From Actinomycetota bacterium (GTDB taxonomy: Bacteria; Actinomycetota; Acidimicrobiia; Acidimicrobiales; Iamiaceae), in assembly GCA_016185275.1 (NCBI GenBank), contig JACPNX010000015.1, forward strand, positions 1 to 64,000: 64,000 nucleotides of DNA, written 5' to 3'. Numbering within the stretch: position 1 is the first letter of the stretch; every line of letters starts with the position of its first letter. The translations under genes were made by a program, and so were the position numbers. The notes beneath the pieces were generated by a model. The model ran no database searches. It was given only the letters and a program-made list of their open reading frames with translations, and was not told the DNA's origin. This document shows, piece after piece, positions 32,503 through 41,709 of this stretch.

Positions 32503-33057
32503 GTGGACGTCGTCTCCGCGCTCGAACGGTCCTACGAGCAGACAGCGAAGCTCGTCACCAACCTCGACACCACCCATCTCGATGCCCCGTCTCCCTGCGC
32601 CGGGTGGGACGTGCGCGCCACCCTCAACCACCTTCTGGGCGCCACCTGGATGTTCACGCTCGTCAACCAGGGCCGCCCAGCCGGCGAAGACGCCGGTGAC
32701 ATCCTCGGCGACGACCCGAGTCTCGCCGTCGCCGCAGCAGCCAAGGAGAACATGGCCAGCTGGCGTCAGCCCGAGGCGTTCGAGGGCGACCGCGCCTACC
32801 CGTTCGGCACCGTCCCGGCTGCCTTCGCCGCCATGCTCAACCTCGAAGAGGTCGTGGTCCACAGCTGGGACGTCGCCAAGGCGACCGACACCGACCTCAC
32901 CGTCGACGACGACATCGCGCAGCTCGTCTACCGCTGGGCGACGTCCATCCCGCTCGACGAGTTCAGAGCCCACGGCGCCTTCGGCCCCGAGGTCGCGGTT
33001 CCCGCCTCGGCGCCGACCATCAGCCGCCTCGTCGGCCTGTTCGGCCGCCAGCCGTGA
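32503..33057 (+). CDS. TIGR03086-family metal-binding (DinB-like) protein
   Basis: The 184-residue protein begins VVSALERSYEQTAKLVTNL and contains PSPCAGWDVRATLNHLLGATW, the C-x-x-WDV-R-x-x-x-NH signature of the family. LEEVVVHSWDVAKATD carries the second conserved His/Asp site. GTG start, three bases behind the small barrel gene. It is the second member of this family in the window (see 22318). A mycothiol-linked role is possible from the family only. Confidence 0.85.
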   Translation: MDVVSALERSYEQTAKLVTNLDTTHLDAPSPCAGWDVRATLNHLLGATWMFTLVNQGRPAGEDAGDILGDDPSLAVAAAAKENMASWRQPEAFEGDRAYPFGTVPAAFAAMLNLEEVVVHSWDVAKATDTDLTVDDDIAQLVYRWATSIPLDEFRAHGAFGPEVAVPASAPTISRLVGLFGRQP

Positions 33058-33085
33058 CACACGTTCGCGAACCGAGGGGAACCAC

Positions 33086-33370
33086 ATGACCATCGTCGTC
33101 GTTCAGCACGATGCCGCGGACTACGACGCCTGGCGTCCCGTCTTCGATGAGCACCGCGCCGCACGCCAGGCGCACGGGTGCACGTCGGAGCGGGTGTATC
33201 GCGCCGCCGATGACCCCAACAGCATCACCATCGTCACGGAGTGGCCGAGCAAGGAGGCCGCCGAAGGGTTCATGGCCGACCCGTCGCTCGCCGAAGCCAT
33301 GGCCCGCGGCGGTGTCCTCGGGCCTCCCACGGTCACCATCGGCGAACGGGCTCCGCTTCCCGCGCCCTGA
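33086..33370 (+). CDS. antibiotic-monooxygenase-like small protein, 94 aa
   Basis: The 94-residue protein starts at ATG 33086 behind GAGGGGA. MTIVVVQHDAADYDAWRPVFDEH, followed by HGCTSERVYRAADDPNSITIVTEWPSKEAAEGFM, is the dimeric alpha-beta-barrel pattern of ABM/cyclase-like proteins. It ends the plus-strand set that began at 32239. These proteins often oxidise or bind small aromatics, but nothing here specifies a substrate. Confidence 0.75.
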   Translation: MTIVVVQHDAADYDAWRPVFDEHRAARQAHGCTSERVYRAADDPNSITIVTEWPSKEAAEGFMADPSLAEAMARGGVLGPPTVTIGERAPLPAP

Positions 33371-33472
33371 CCGCAGAGACGTCACCGCCCGCCACGCCCG
33401 CCACGCCCGCCCCGGTCGCCGCCGGAGCGGCGCGGTGAGCGGCGACCACGAGCACGCTCGCGCCGCGCTGCC

Positions 33473-35011
33473 TCAGACCGGCGCCTCCAGCTGCAGCCTG
33501 GGAGAGCGCGGCGGCGGAAGCGACACTCGAAGGTCGTCCAGCAGGTCGTCGCGCTGGGCCCGGCACGCCGCGTCGTCCCAGCGGTTGGCGCGCTGGAGCG
33601 GATCGTCGGCGAGGTCGTACAGCTCTCCCTCCGTGCCGTCGTGCACGGTGCCCGGCGCATAGGCCGTGCACACCCACCCGTCCCTCGTGACGGTGCGCAG
33701 ATGGACGCCCACGCCGAACAGCTCGCTGTCCCACTCGGTCAGCACGCGCTCGGGCGCGCGCCCGTCGCCGTCGGAGAGCGGCAGCGCGGGCGCCTCGACG
33801 TACGCCGGCACGTCGACGCCGGCGATCTCGCAACAGGTCGCGGCGAGCCCGACCAGCCCGACCGGGTGCGACACCACCGACGGCGCCACGCCTGCGGACG
33901 AAGCGGGGCGCCACACGAGCGGGAGCCGCATCAGCCCGTCGACGTGGTACGGACCCTTGAAGAGCAGGCCGAAGTCGCCCTGCAGCTCCCCATGGTCGGT
34001 GGTGAAGATGACGTCGACCTCGTCGCCCCAGCCCCTCGCGTCGATCGCCGCCAGCACCCGCCCGAGCGCCTCGTCGATCAGCTCGCACTCGACGGCGTTG
34101 CGGGCGTTGACCTCGCGCACCTGGTCGTCGGTGAGGGTGGCGGGCACCCATGCGGCCGGCGCCTCGTAGTTCGACACGAGCGTGCCGTCGTACCAGAGCC
34201 GCCAGTGGCGCGGCTTGGCGTCGAGGATGCGCTCCCGCTCCTCGCGCGACTGCGGGTAGCCGTCCGGGAGCGGGACGTCGCGCCAGTCGATCCGGCCGAT
34301 CTCGCTCTGCGGCGGATCCCACGGGTGGTGCGGGTCCGGGAAGCTCATCCAGCAGAACCAGTCGTCGGCCGCGCCGAGCGAGTCGAGCCAGGCGATGGTC
34401 CGGTCGGCGACCCAGTCGGTGTGGTACCACGACCGCTCGATCGGGTTCACGTGCACCTGCGGCGCGCCGGTGTCACCACCGCCCGCGGCGTTGACCTCGA
34501 GCTGCGAGTCGAGCACGGCGTAGAACATCCCGACCGCCTCGGGGTGGTGCTCGGCCAGCCAGCGTGCGTAGTGCAGGGGGCCCGCGGCGGTGTGCGTGGC
34601 CAGCTCGAGGTGCTCGAACCCGCGGTGGGTTCCGCCCCGTGGCACGGTCCCCGTGCGGGCCAGCGCGTTCTCCTCGAAGCGCAGGAACGGGTCGAGGAAG
34701 GGCTGGAAGTGCGGCTTGCCCACGAGCGCGGTGCGGTACCCCGCGTCGTGCAGTGTCGACGCCACGGACGGTGCCCCGACCGGCAGGGGAACGCCGTTCA
34801 TCCAGACGCCGTGCGTGCTCGGGTGCTGCCCCGTGAGGATGGTCGAGCGCGACGGCATGCAGACCACCGACTGCGGGATGGCGCGCTCGTAGCGGATCCC
34901 CTCCGAGGCCAGCCGGTCCACCACCGGGGTGCGCGCCAGCGTGCCGCCGTTGCACCCGAGGGTGTCGTAGCGCTGCTGGTCGGTCGTGACGAGCAGGATC
35001 TTTCGGGCCAT
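33473..35011 (-). CDS. sulfatase (formylglycine type)
   Basis: The 512-residue alkaline-phosphatase-fold enzyme has the FGly motif CMPSR in SVVCMPSRSTILTGQHPSTHGVW, so Cys would be converted to formylglycine. LLVTTDQQRYDTLGCNGG is the metal-binding N-terminus (DQQ), DPHHPW and TTDHGELQGDFGLL supply further ligands. There is no signal peptide, so it is probably cytosolic, acting on imported sulfate esters. Its start overlaps the SRPBCC gene stop by one base. Substrate cannot be given. The formylglycine-generating enzyme gene is not in the window. Confidence 0.9.
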   Translation of the reverse strand: MARKILLVTTDQQRYDTLGCNGGTLARTPVVDRLASEGIRYERAIPQSVVCMPSRSTILTGQHPSTHGVWMNGVPLPVGAPSVASTLHDAGYRTALVGKPHFQPFLDPFLRFEENALARTGTVPRGGTHRGFEHLELATHTAAGPLHYARWLAEHHPEAVGMFYAVLDSQLEVNAAGGGDTGAPQVHVNPIERSWYHTDWVADRTIAWLDSLGAADDWFCWMSFPDPHHPWDPPQSEIGRIDWRDVPLPDGYPQSREERERILDAKPRHWRLWYDGTLVSNYEAPAAWVPATLTDDQVREVNARNAVECELIDEALGRVLAAIDARGWGDEVDVIFTTDHGELQGDFGLLFKGPYHVDGLMRLPLVWRPASSAGVAPSVVSHPVGLVGLAATCCEIAGVDVPAYVEAPALPLSDGDGRAPERVLTEWDSELFGVGVHLRTVTRDGWVCTAYAPGTVHDGTEGELYDLADDPLQRANRWDDAACRAQRDDLLDDLRVSLPPPRSPRLQLEAPV

Positions 35012-35409
35012 CAGCGCTGTCCCTCCATGGTGGTGCGCAGCTGCTCCAGCGCGCTGCCGGCGGCGCCCCCGATGACGAGGGCCATCGTGGCCGGATCGGC
35101 GTCGCACGAGTAGACGACGAGCGACGTGCCGTCGCCGAGGTCGTGCACGTCGAGCGTGCTCAGGTGCTCGCGCACCAGGCCAGCCGTGATCCGGTACTGG
35201 AAGCGCCGTTGGAGGTCGTCGCACGTGACGATCTCCTCGGGCATCGGGATGCCCGAGCCGGTGATGACGACGCGGCTCGTCCCGTCGACCGTGGAGTCCA
35301 CGATCCCGACGAACCAGTCCTGCACGCGGGCCGGGTCGCCGATCCGCGCCCAGACCTCCCCGGCCGGTCGCGCGATGCGCACCTCGCGCCGCACGGATCC
35401 TCGCGTCAT
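35011..35409 (-). CDS. SRPBCC-family protein
   Basis: The 132-residue protein has REVRIARPAGEVWARIGDPARVQDWFVGIVDSTVDG at its start, the canonical hydrophobic-cavity (polyketide cyclase/START-like) fold. RITAGLVREHLSTLDVHDL is the middle and a C-terminal helix (AAGSALEQLRTTMEGQ) ends it. It lies between TetR and sulfatase genes with overlaps on both sides, so it is cotranscribed. It may bind a hydrophobic intermediate of the desulfation pathway. No catalytic residues identified. Confidence 0.8.
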   Translation of the reverse strand: MTRGSVRREVRIARPAGEVWARIGDPARVQDWFVGIVDSTVDGTSRVVITGSGIPMPEEIVTCDDLQRRFQYRITAGLVREHLSTLDVHDLGDGTSLVVYSCDADPATMALVIGGAAGSALEQLRTTMEGQR

Positions 35410-35981
35410 CGGGGGTCACCTCCGAGCACGGCCGTCAACGCTCGGGTGAGGGCAGCGCCAGCGCGCTGGCGCGACAGCCGCTGGTCGTTCACCAACAGGT
35501 CGACCGATTCGAACGAGCAGAGGACGTCCACGGCGGCGAGCACCTCGGGGCGGCCCTCCACCTCGGGCGCGAACAGCTCCGCCAGCTGGGTGCGGAGGCG
35601 GGCTCGGTTGCGGCGCAGCTCACGCCCGAGCAGCGCACTGGTCGGGGCCCGCATGCGAGCGACGCGGGCCGAGGGCGCGATCGCGCTCCAGAGCCGCAGC
35701 CGGTTGGCGACCACGCAGTCGATGCGCACCGCCAGCTCGTCGTCGGGCGTCGCGTCGATCGCGAGCAGCGGACCGGCCAGGCGGTGATGGTGGGCGATGG
35801 CGGCACGGGCGAGATCCTCGGTGTCGTCGAAGTAGCGGAACAGGGAGCGCGGCGACAGACCGGCCTGCTCGGCGATCTCCGCCGCGCTCGGTTCGAACCG
35901 TCCCGCGCGGTAGAGCGCGACGAGCGCCTCCACCGCCGCTTGGCGGTTCTGTTCGCGCCGCAGCTGGCGCCCGTCGACCAC
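35406..35981 (-). CDS. TetR-family repressor of the sulfatase locus
   Basis: The 191-residue protein begins VDGRQLRREQNRQAAVEALVALYRAG, with the HTH at AAEIAEQAGLSPRSLFRYFDDTEDLARAA, as in TetR regulators. The ligand-binding C-terminal domain is helical. GTG start at 35981, just beside a palindrome. It leads the minus-strand set (TetR, SRPBCC, sulfatase) and diverges from the second sulfatase. It probably controls both sides, with a sulfated compound or product as inducer (inference). Confidence 0.85.
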   Translation of the reverse strand: MVDGRQLRREQNRQAAVEALVALYRAGRFEPSAAEIAEQAGLSPRSLFRYFDDTEDLARAAIAHHHRLAGPLLAIDATPDDELAVRIDCVVANRLRLWSAIAPSARVARMRAPTSALLGRELRRNRARLRTQLAELFAPEVEGRPEVLAAVDVLCSFESVDLLVNDQRLSRQRAGAALTRALTAVLGGDPR

Positions 35982-35985
35982 GGAG

Positions 35986-36008
35986 AAAGTATTGACATAC
36001 TCTCTGCC
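35986..36008. promoter_or_regulatory. palindrome between TetR and sulfatase genes (TetR operator)
   Basis: The core AGTATTGACATACT is an inverted repeat (AGTAT, four bases, ATACT), extended by gaga/tctc-like flanks. It overlaps the TTGACA of the plus-strand promoter and lies 8 bases from the TetR start, so a bound repressor would block both directions. Confidence 0.65.
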
Positions 36009-36021
36009 AGAAGTCTAGGGT
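35992..36021 (+). promoter_or_regulatory. sigma-70-type promoter of the second sulfatase, leaderless
   Basis: A perfect TTGACA (35992-35997) is followed after 18 bases by TAGGGT (36016-36021). The ATG at 36027 is only five bases beyond, so transcription should start at or next to the start codon and the mRNA would be leaderless. It is the best -35/-10 pair in the window. Confidence 0.65.
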
Positions 36022-36026
36022 TCGGC

Positions 36027-38273
36027 ATGGCGTTGTTCGGAGGACGCATCGGGCGCACGGTCGGCGAGTCAGAGCCGTGGTGGCCGGAGCCGCCGGCCGC
36101 GCTGGGCGGACCGGACGTCGTCCTGGTGGTGCTCGACGACCTCGGTTTCGCCCACCTCGGCTGCTACGGGTCCGAGCTCGCCACGCCGACGATCGACCGG
36201 CTCGCGGCCGAAGGCGCGCGATCGACCGGCTTCCACACCACCGCGCTCTGCTCCCCCACGAGGGCATGCCTGCTCACCGGTCGCAACCACCACGCCGTCG
36301 GCATGCGCGGCGTCTCCAACTGGAACACCGGCTTCCCCCACATGCGCGGCGGCATCACCTCTGAAGCGGCGACCGTCGCCCAGCTCCTGCGCGACGCCGG
36401 CTACGCGACGTACGCCGCCGGCAAGTGGCACCTGGCGCCCATGGAGGAGTGCTCGGCGGCGGGCCCGCACACCAACTGGCCGCTGCAGAAGGGCTTCGAT
36501 CGCTTCTACGGTTTCCTTCAGGGCGAGACCGACCAGTTCCACCCCGAGCTCACCAGCGACAACGGCCACGTCGACCCGCCGGCCCAGCCGGAGGTCGGCT
36601 ACCACGTCTCGGCCGACGTCGTGGACCGCGCCATCGGGTGGATCAGCGACCTCCAGGCCGTCCGGCCGGATCGGCCCTACTTCCTGTACCTCGCGTTCGG
36701 CGCCGTGCACGCCCCCCACCACGCTCCCGCCGAGCACCTGGCCCGCTGGCGAGGACGCTTCGACGAGGGCTACGACGTCATCCGCGACCGATGGTTCCAG
36801 CGCCAGCTGCAAGCGGGGATCGTCCCGGCGGGCACCACGCTGGCGCCGCCCAACCCCGGCGTCCCCGCGTGGGACGACCTCACGCCGTCGCAGCGTGCGT
36901 TCTCGTGCCGCCTCATGGAGGCCTTCGCCGCGATGCTCGAGCACACCGACGAGCAGCTCGGCCGCCTGGTCGCCTTCCTCGAGGCGCGCGGCCGGCTCGA
37001 CGACACGCTCGTCATGGTGCTGTCCGACAACGGCGCCTCGCGCGAGGGCGGCCCGTTCGGCGTCATGGACGAGTTCTCGTTCTTCAACGGCATGCCCGAG
37101 GACATCGACGGCATCGTCGCCGCGCGCCTGGACGACATCGGCACCGAGCGATCGCACTCCAACTATCCGTGGGGCTGGGCCCAGGCGGGCAACTCGCCGC
37201 TGCGCTGGTACAAGCAGAACACCTACGGCGGAGGTGTCCGCGACCCACTGGTCGTCCGCTGGCCCGAACGGGTCGCCGACGCCGGCTCGATTCGCCGCCA
37301 GTTCTGCCACGCGGTCGACGTGGCGGCCACCATCCTCGACGCGGCCGGAGTGCCGGCGCCGGCCTGGTACCAGGGAGTCGCCCAGCTTCCGATGGCCGGC
37401 TCCTCGCTGCTGCCACTGCTCGCCGACCCGGCCGCGCCGGCGCCCCGCCGGGTCCAGTACTTCGAGCAGATGGGCCACCGCGGCATCTGGGTGGACGGGT
37501 GGAAGGCGACCACGTATCACGAGCCGGGGCATCCGTTCGACGACGACGAATGGGGCCTCTACCACCTCGACGCCGACTTCTCGGAGTGCCACGACCTCGC
37601 GGCCGACCAGCCGGAGAAGCTGCGGGAGCTGGCCGACCGGTGGTGGGTCGAGGCCGGTGCCCACGGCGTGCTGCCGCTCGACGATCGCACGATCGAGCTG
37701 TTCGGCGCTCCCCCCCGCCCCGGCTCACCGCACGCCGTCGGCGGTCGTTACGTGTACCGGCCCCCGGTCTCGCACGTCCCCGCCGACGCCGCGCCGCAGC
37801 TCGGTGGCCGCCCGTGGCGCATCCGCGTCGAGGTCGAGGTGGACGGGCCGGCCGAGGGCGTGCTGTATGCGCGGGGCAGCCACAACGTCGGCCACGCGTT
37901 CTTCCTGCACGCCGGCGCACTGCACTTCGACTACAACGCGCTCGGTGCGCACCACCGCGCCACGGCACCGATCACCCTGGGACCCGGCGCGCACGAGCTC
38001 GTCGCCCGCTTCGAGCGCGACGGGCGCGGCGGCGTGCTCACGATCGCGGCCGACGGGGTCGATCTCGCGGCAGTGGCCATCCCCCGCGTCGTGCGGATGC
38101 TCGGCTCCACCGGCGTCGACATCGGCCGGGACGGCTTGTCCCCGGTGGTCGAGGACTACGAGCCGCCGTTCCCGTTCACTGGTGCGCTCCGAGCCGTCAC
38201 CTTCGAGACCCGCAGCCGCCCGTCGGCGGCCGACATCGCGGCCACGGCGCGCACCGAGCTGGCCAAGGAGTAG
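36027..38273 (+). CDS. arylsulfatase-type sulfatase with C-terminal beta domain
   Basis: The 748-residue enzyme has DVVLVVLDDLGFAHLGCYG (metal ligands DD) and ALCSPTRACLLTGRNHH, the standard C-x-P-x-R formylglycine motif. ATYAAGKWHL and VLSDNGASREGG (DN ligands) are also intact. A C-terminal module of about 150 residues (RIRVEVEVDGPAEGVLYARG to FTGALRAVTFETR) is beta-rich and may bind substrate. No signal peptide. Length and motifs match class S1 arylsulfatases of about 750 residues. It is divergently controlled with the TetR gene. Confidence 0.92.
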   Translation: MALFGGRIGRTVGESEPWWPEPPAALGGPDVVLVVLDDLGFAHLGCYGSELATPTIDRLAAEGARSTGFHTTALCSPTRACLLTGRNHHAVGMRGVSNWNTGFPHMRGGITSEAATVAQLLRDAGYATYAAGKWHLAPMEECSAAGPHTNWPLQKGFDRFYGFLQGETDQFHPELTSDNGHVDPPAQPEVGYHVSADVVDRAIGWISDLQAVRPDRPYFLYLAFGAVHAPHHAPAEHLARWRGRFDEGYDVIRDRWFQRQLQAGIVPAGTTLAPPNPGVPAWDDLTPSQRAFSCRLMEAFAAMLEHTDEQLGRLVAFLEARGRLDDTLVMVLSDNGASREGGPFGVMDEFSFFNGMPEDIDGIVAARLDDIGTERSHSNYPWGWAQAGNSPLRWYKQNTYGGGVRDPLVVRWPERVADAGSIRRQFCHAVDVAATILDAAGVPAPAWYQGVAQLPMAGSSLLPLLADPAAPAPRRVQYFEQMGHRGIWVDGWKATTYHEPGHPFDDDEWGLYHLDADFSECHDLAADQPEKLRELADRWWVEAGAHGVLPLDDRTIELFGAPPRPGSPHAVGGRYVYRPPVSHVPADAAPQLGGRPWRIRVEVEVDGPAEGVLYARGSHNVGHAFFLHAGALHFDYNALGAHHRATAPITLGPGAHELVARFERDGRGGVLTIAADGVDLAAVAIPRVVRMLGSTGVDIGRDGLSPVVEDYEPPFPFTGALRAVTFETRSRPSAADIAATARTELAKE

Positions 38274-38281
38274 CGGATCCC

Positions 38282-39034
38282 TTGGAGCCCGGATGGCCGG
38301 CGGTGAGCGCCGGCGGCCTCGCCGTCGGCGTGCTGTTCGGCATCTTCGGGGTCGGGGGGTCGAGCTTCGCCACGCCGCTGCTCGGCGCGCTCGGCGTGCC
38401 CGGACTCGTCGCCGTGGCCGCTCCGCTGCCGGCGACCGTCCCCGCCGCCATCGCCGGCATGGTGTCGTACGTCCGGCGGCGCCAGGTCGACTGGGCCGTG
38501 GCCCGCTGGTCGATCATCGGCGGCGCGCCCGCGACGATCGCCGGCGGGCTGCTGTCGGGAGCCGTTGGAGGTTCGGCGCTGCTGGTGGCATCGGGCGTGG
38601 TCCTGGGCGTCGTCGGGGCCCGCCTGATCGTGCGGATCCCGGAGGAACGCCTCGCCCACCACGTCCGGCGGCGGGCCGCGGTCGTCGTGCCGAGCGCGGC
38701 GGCCGTCGGCCTGTTGACGGGGCTGCTGGCGAACGGGGGCGGGTTCCTGCTCGTCCCGCTGTTCGTGCTCGTCCTGGGGCTGACGATGCCCGAGTCGGCC
38801 GGCACGAGCCTCGTGGTGATCGCCGTCCTCTCGTTGCCGACGCTCGCCGTCCACTGGGTCCTCGGCCACATCGACTGGTCCGTGTCCCTGGCCTTCGCCG
38901 CCGGCAGCGTCCCGGGTGCGGCGATCGGCTCCCGGCTGGCCCCGCGGCTACCGGCCGAAGCCATGCGCCGCGTGTTCGGCGCGGTCCTCATCGCCTTCGC
39001 CATCTCGTTCGTCGCCCGCCAGGTGGCGAGCTGA
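38282..39034 (+). CDS. TauE/SafE-family anion exporter
   Basis: This membrane protein of about 250 residues has eight or so helices and the family's glycine-rich repeats: GVLFGIFGVGGSSFATPLLGALG near the N-terminus and GLLTGLLANGGGFLLVPLF in the second half. TauE/SafE proteins move sulfite, sulfonates or other organosulfur anions out of the cell. Starts at TTG 38282, nine bases after the sulfatase stop with AAGGAG upstream; a GTG at 38303 would also work. The position behind a sulfatase supports sulfate- or sulfite-related export. Confidence 0.85.
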   Translation: MEPGWPAVSAGGLAVGVLFGIFGVGGSSFATPLLGALGVPGLVAVAAPLPATVPAAIAGMVSYVRRRQVDWAVARWSIIGGAPATIAGGLLSGAVGGSALLVASGVVLGVVGARLIVRIPEERLAHHVRRRAAVVVPSAAAVGLLTGLLANGGGFLLVPLFVLVLGLTMPESAGTSLVVIAVLSLPTLAVHWVLGHIDWSVSLAFAAGSVPGAAIGSRLAPRLPAEAMRRVFGAVLIAFAISFVARQVAS

Positions 39035-39042
39035 CGCGGCTC

Positions 39043-39522
39043 TCAGCCGTAGACGAGGCGGGTGATCCAGTCGGCCACACAGGCGGGCTTGTCCTCGCCT
39101 TCGATCTCGATGGTCATCGTCCGGGTGACCTGAAGCGTGCTGGGATCGCGCAGCTCCACCGACTTCACGGCGCTCGAGGCACGGATGCGCGAGTCGACCT
39201 TGACCGGGTTGATGAAGCGCACGCGGTCGAAGCCGTAGTTCACGCCCATCACGATGCCCCGGTAGCGGCCGGCGTCCTGCGGGATGGAACCGGCGAGGTG
39301 GGTGAGCATCGACAGGGTCAGGAAGCCGTGGGCGATCGTGACCTTCCACGGCGACAGCTGGGCCGCCTGCTCGGGGTCGACGTGGATGAACTGGTGGTCG
39401 AGGGTGACGTCGGCGAAGGCGTCGATCCGGTCCTGGGTGACCTGGAACCACTCGCCGGCGCCCTCCGGCTGCCCGACGGCGGCTTGGAACGACTCGTGGG
39501 CGCGCTCTGCGTCGGTGGCCAT
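39043..39522 (-). CDS. MaoC-like enoyl-CoA hydratase
   Basis: The 159-residue hot-dog fold protein contains WFQVTQDRIDAFADVTLDHQFIHVDPEQA and APWKVTIAHGFLTLSML-like spacing (SPWKVTIAHGFLTL), the hydratase-2 motif with catalytic Asp and His. The tail ACVADWITRLVYG is typical. Such proteins hydrate enoyl-CoA or acyl-CoA intermediates. It ends ten bases from the exporter gene on the opposite strand. No acyl-CoA dehydrogenase or thiolase is adjacent. Confidence 0.88.
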   Translation of the reverse strand: MATDAERAHESFQAAVGQPEGAGEWFQVTQDRIDAFADVTLDHQFIHVDPEQAAQLSPWKVTIAHGFLTLSMLTHLAGSIPQDAGRYRGIVMGVNYGFDRVRFINPVKVDSRIRASSAVKSVELRDPSTLQVTRTMTIEIEGEDKPACVADWITRLVYG

Positions 39523-39686
39523 GGCCGCGGAATGTAGGCGATCGGCGCGACGACGTGCTCCACCGGCGACGCACTGGCCGCCCGGGCCTCGAAGGTCCAC
39601 GTGGCCGTCGGCGGATCCGGTGTGCTCGTAGGGCGGGCGGCGACCAGTCGTGACGGAGCGGGCGGCGACCAGTCGTGCCGGAGCGC

Positions 39687-40433
39687 TCAGCGCTCGTCGT
39701 AGCGCACCGGCGGCGGAAGCTCGCCGGGCTCCACGTGAGGCAGCGCGCCGTGGATCAGGCGCACCGCCTGCTCCGCGATCCAATAGGTCCGGTAGCCGAG
39801 CCACGACGTCGCCGCAGGGACGACCACGAAGGGAACGGCATAGCCGCCGATGAGGCCGGCGACGTACTGGCGCCCCCAGAAGACCGCGCCGAGGGCCGGC
39901 CCCACCAGAGCGACGACGACGGGACCGGGCCGGCCCTCGCGGATGCCGTAGCCGAGCAGCACCAGCCCTGCGGCGGCCGACAGACCCCAGCACACCACAC
40001 CGACGCGCGCCCGCAGCGGGCCCCGCCACCGGGTGGCGAGCGAGACCGCCGACCACATCAGCCGGCTGCGCACCGGCGGCACGTCGAGCGCGTCGAGCAT
40101 GCGCAGGAACGTGCGGTCGGCGGCGACGCGGTCCGCGAAGGGCATGCCCTCCACGACGAGCACGTCGTGGACGAGCGCGGCCGGCGTGTGCCGGCCGTAC
40201 CGGCTGACGAACCACGACATGAACGGAGGGATCGACGCGAAGTCGGTCGAGGGCAGCGTCGCCGCGGTCACCTCGACGACCTCACCGTCGACCCCGTCGT
40301 AGCGGAACCCCCCCTCGGGGGGGATGCCGAAGTCGGCGTCGTCGATCTGCTCGACGAGGAACCGGGCGGGCTGGTCCCGGGCCTCCAGCGCCGAGAACGG
40401 CGACGTTCGCATCTTCCAGGTCCAGCCGTGCAT
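39687..40433 (-). CDS. DUF1353 protein with membrane helices
   Basis: The 248-residue protein has the DUF1353 pattern in the first half: FRYDGVDGEVVEVTAATLPSTDFASIPPFMSWF, then HTPAALVHDVLVVEGMPFADRVAADRTFLRML. The VHD motif supplies the conserved His and Asp. Two helices follow (VGVVCWGLSAAAGLVLLGYG and LGAVFWGRQYVAGLIGGYAVPFVVV), so it is membrane-bound. The family is common in phage and bacteria but its function is unknown. An upstream GTG at 40439 is an alternative. Confidence 0.7.
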   Translation of the reverse strand: MHGWTWKMRTSPFSALEARDQPARFLVEQIDDADFGIPPEGGFRYDGVDGEVVEVTAATLPSTDFASIPPFMSWFVSRYGRHTPAALVHDVLVVEGMPFADRVAADRTFLRMLDALDVPPVRSRLMWSAVSLATRWRGPLRARVGVVCWGLSAAAGLVLLGYGIREGRPGPVVVALVGPALGAVFWGRQYVAGLIGGYAVPFVVVPAATSWLGYRTYWIAEQAVRLIHGALPHVEPGELPPPVRYDER

Positions 40434-40533
40434 CGCGACCCCCTCGCGCTCGACATCCGCGATCGTCGCGCACGTCGCGCACCCGGGCACGGCCCGTCGG
40501 TTGGCTCCGACCGGCCGGGGTAGGCCCGGCGCC

Positions 40534-41583
40534 ATGCGCGTCGTCGTGACCGGAGCGAGTGGCAACGTCGGCACCGGGGTGGTGGCCGCCCTGGCGCGTG
40601 ACCCGGCGGTCGACGAGGTCGTGGGTGTTGCTCGGCGGGAGGTCCTGGACCTGGACCAGCCGAAGGTCCGCCATGTCGCTGCCGACGTCGCCGAGGAGGA
40701 CCTCGAACCGATCCTGCGCGGCGCCGACGCGGTGGTGCACCTGGCCTGGCTGTTCCAGCCGACGCACCGCCCCGAGGTGACGTGGCGGGCCAATGCCATC
40801 GGCAGCGGCCGGGTGTTCAGGGCGGCTGGTCGGGCCGGGGTGCGGGCGCTCGTGCACGCGTCCTCGGTCGGCGCGTACTCCCCGCGGCACGACGACGTGC
40901 CGGTCGACGAGACCTGGCCGACCGACAGCCTGCCCACGGCGGGGTACGGGCGGGAGAAGGCGTACGCCGAACGCCTCCTCGACGCCTTCGAGGCCGAGCA
41001 CCCCGAGGTCCGTGTCGTGCGCATGCGGCCGGGCTTCATCTTCCAGCGGGCGTCGGCCACGCAACAGCGACGGCTCTTCGCCGGACCGCTGCTGCCCGCG
41101 GCGCTCGTCCGACCCGGCCGGCTGCCGGTGGTGCCCGTCCCTGCCGGTCTGCGCTTCCAGGCGCTCCACCAGCAGGATGCGGCGGACGCCTACCGGCGGG
41201 CCGTCCTATCCGACGCCCGGGGTGCGTTCAACGTGGCCGCCGAGCCCGTGATGGGCGCCGCCGAGATCGCCGCCGCACTCGGTGCCCGCCCGGTGGGGGT
41301 GCCGGCCACAGCCACGCGGGCGGCGCTCAGCGCCCTCTGGCACCTCCATGCCGTTCCCGCCTCGCCTCAGCTGTTCGATCTCGTCATGCGCCTTCCGGTC
41401 ATGGCGACCGAGCGGGCCCGCCAAGAGCTCGGGTGGCAGCCACGGTTCACGGGAGTCGAGGCGCTGCGCGAGGCGCTGTTCGGCATGGCGGACGGTGCCG
41501 GCGGGCCGACGGCACCACTCGCCCCTGACTCGCCCGCCGGCCGCATCGCCGAGATCGCGACCGGGGTGGGCGAGCGTCCCTGA
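40534..41583 (+). CDS. NAD-dependent epimerase/dehydratase family protein
   Basis: This 349-residue extended SDR starts MRVVVTGASGNVGTGVVAALA, the Rossmann loop T-G-A-x-G-x-x-G. DAVVHLAW is the second motif and the active site appears as ASSVGAYSP with YGREKAYAE (Y-x-x-x-K). An acceptor-domain-like C-terminal half follows. The substrate is not known. A paralogue on the other strand (45675-46679) has the same layout, which suggests related reactions on nucleotide-activated or other hydroxyl substrates. ATG behind a TAGGCC box. Confidence 0.85.
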   Translation: MRVVVTGASGNVGTGVVAALARDPAVDEVVGVARREVLDLDQPKVRHVAADVAEEDLEPILRGADAVVHLAWLFQPTHRPEVTWRANAIGSGRVFRAAGRAGVRALVHASSVGAYSPRHDDVPVDETWPTDSLPTAGYGREKAYAERLLDAFEAEHPEVRVVRMRPGFIFQRASATQQRRLFAGPLLPAALVRPGRLPVVPVPAGLRFQALHQQDAADAYRRAVLSDARGAFNVAAEPVMGAAEIAAALGARPVGVPATATRAALSALWHLHAVPASPQLFDLVMRLPVMATERARQELGWQPRFTGVEALREALFGMADGAGGPTAPLAPDSPAGRIAEIATGVGERP

Positions 41584-41709
41584 CCCCGGCGCCCCGCGGA
41601 GCGGCGGAGGCGACCCGACGCCGATCCACGGCCGAGCCGCGCACGTCGCGCGACCACGGGACCGGTCTCGCGGTCCCCACGCGGCCCCGCCCGGGGGTAA
41701 GAGGCGCAG

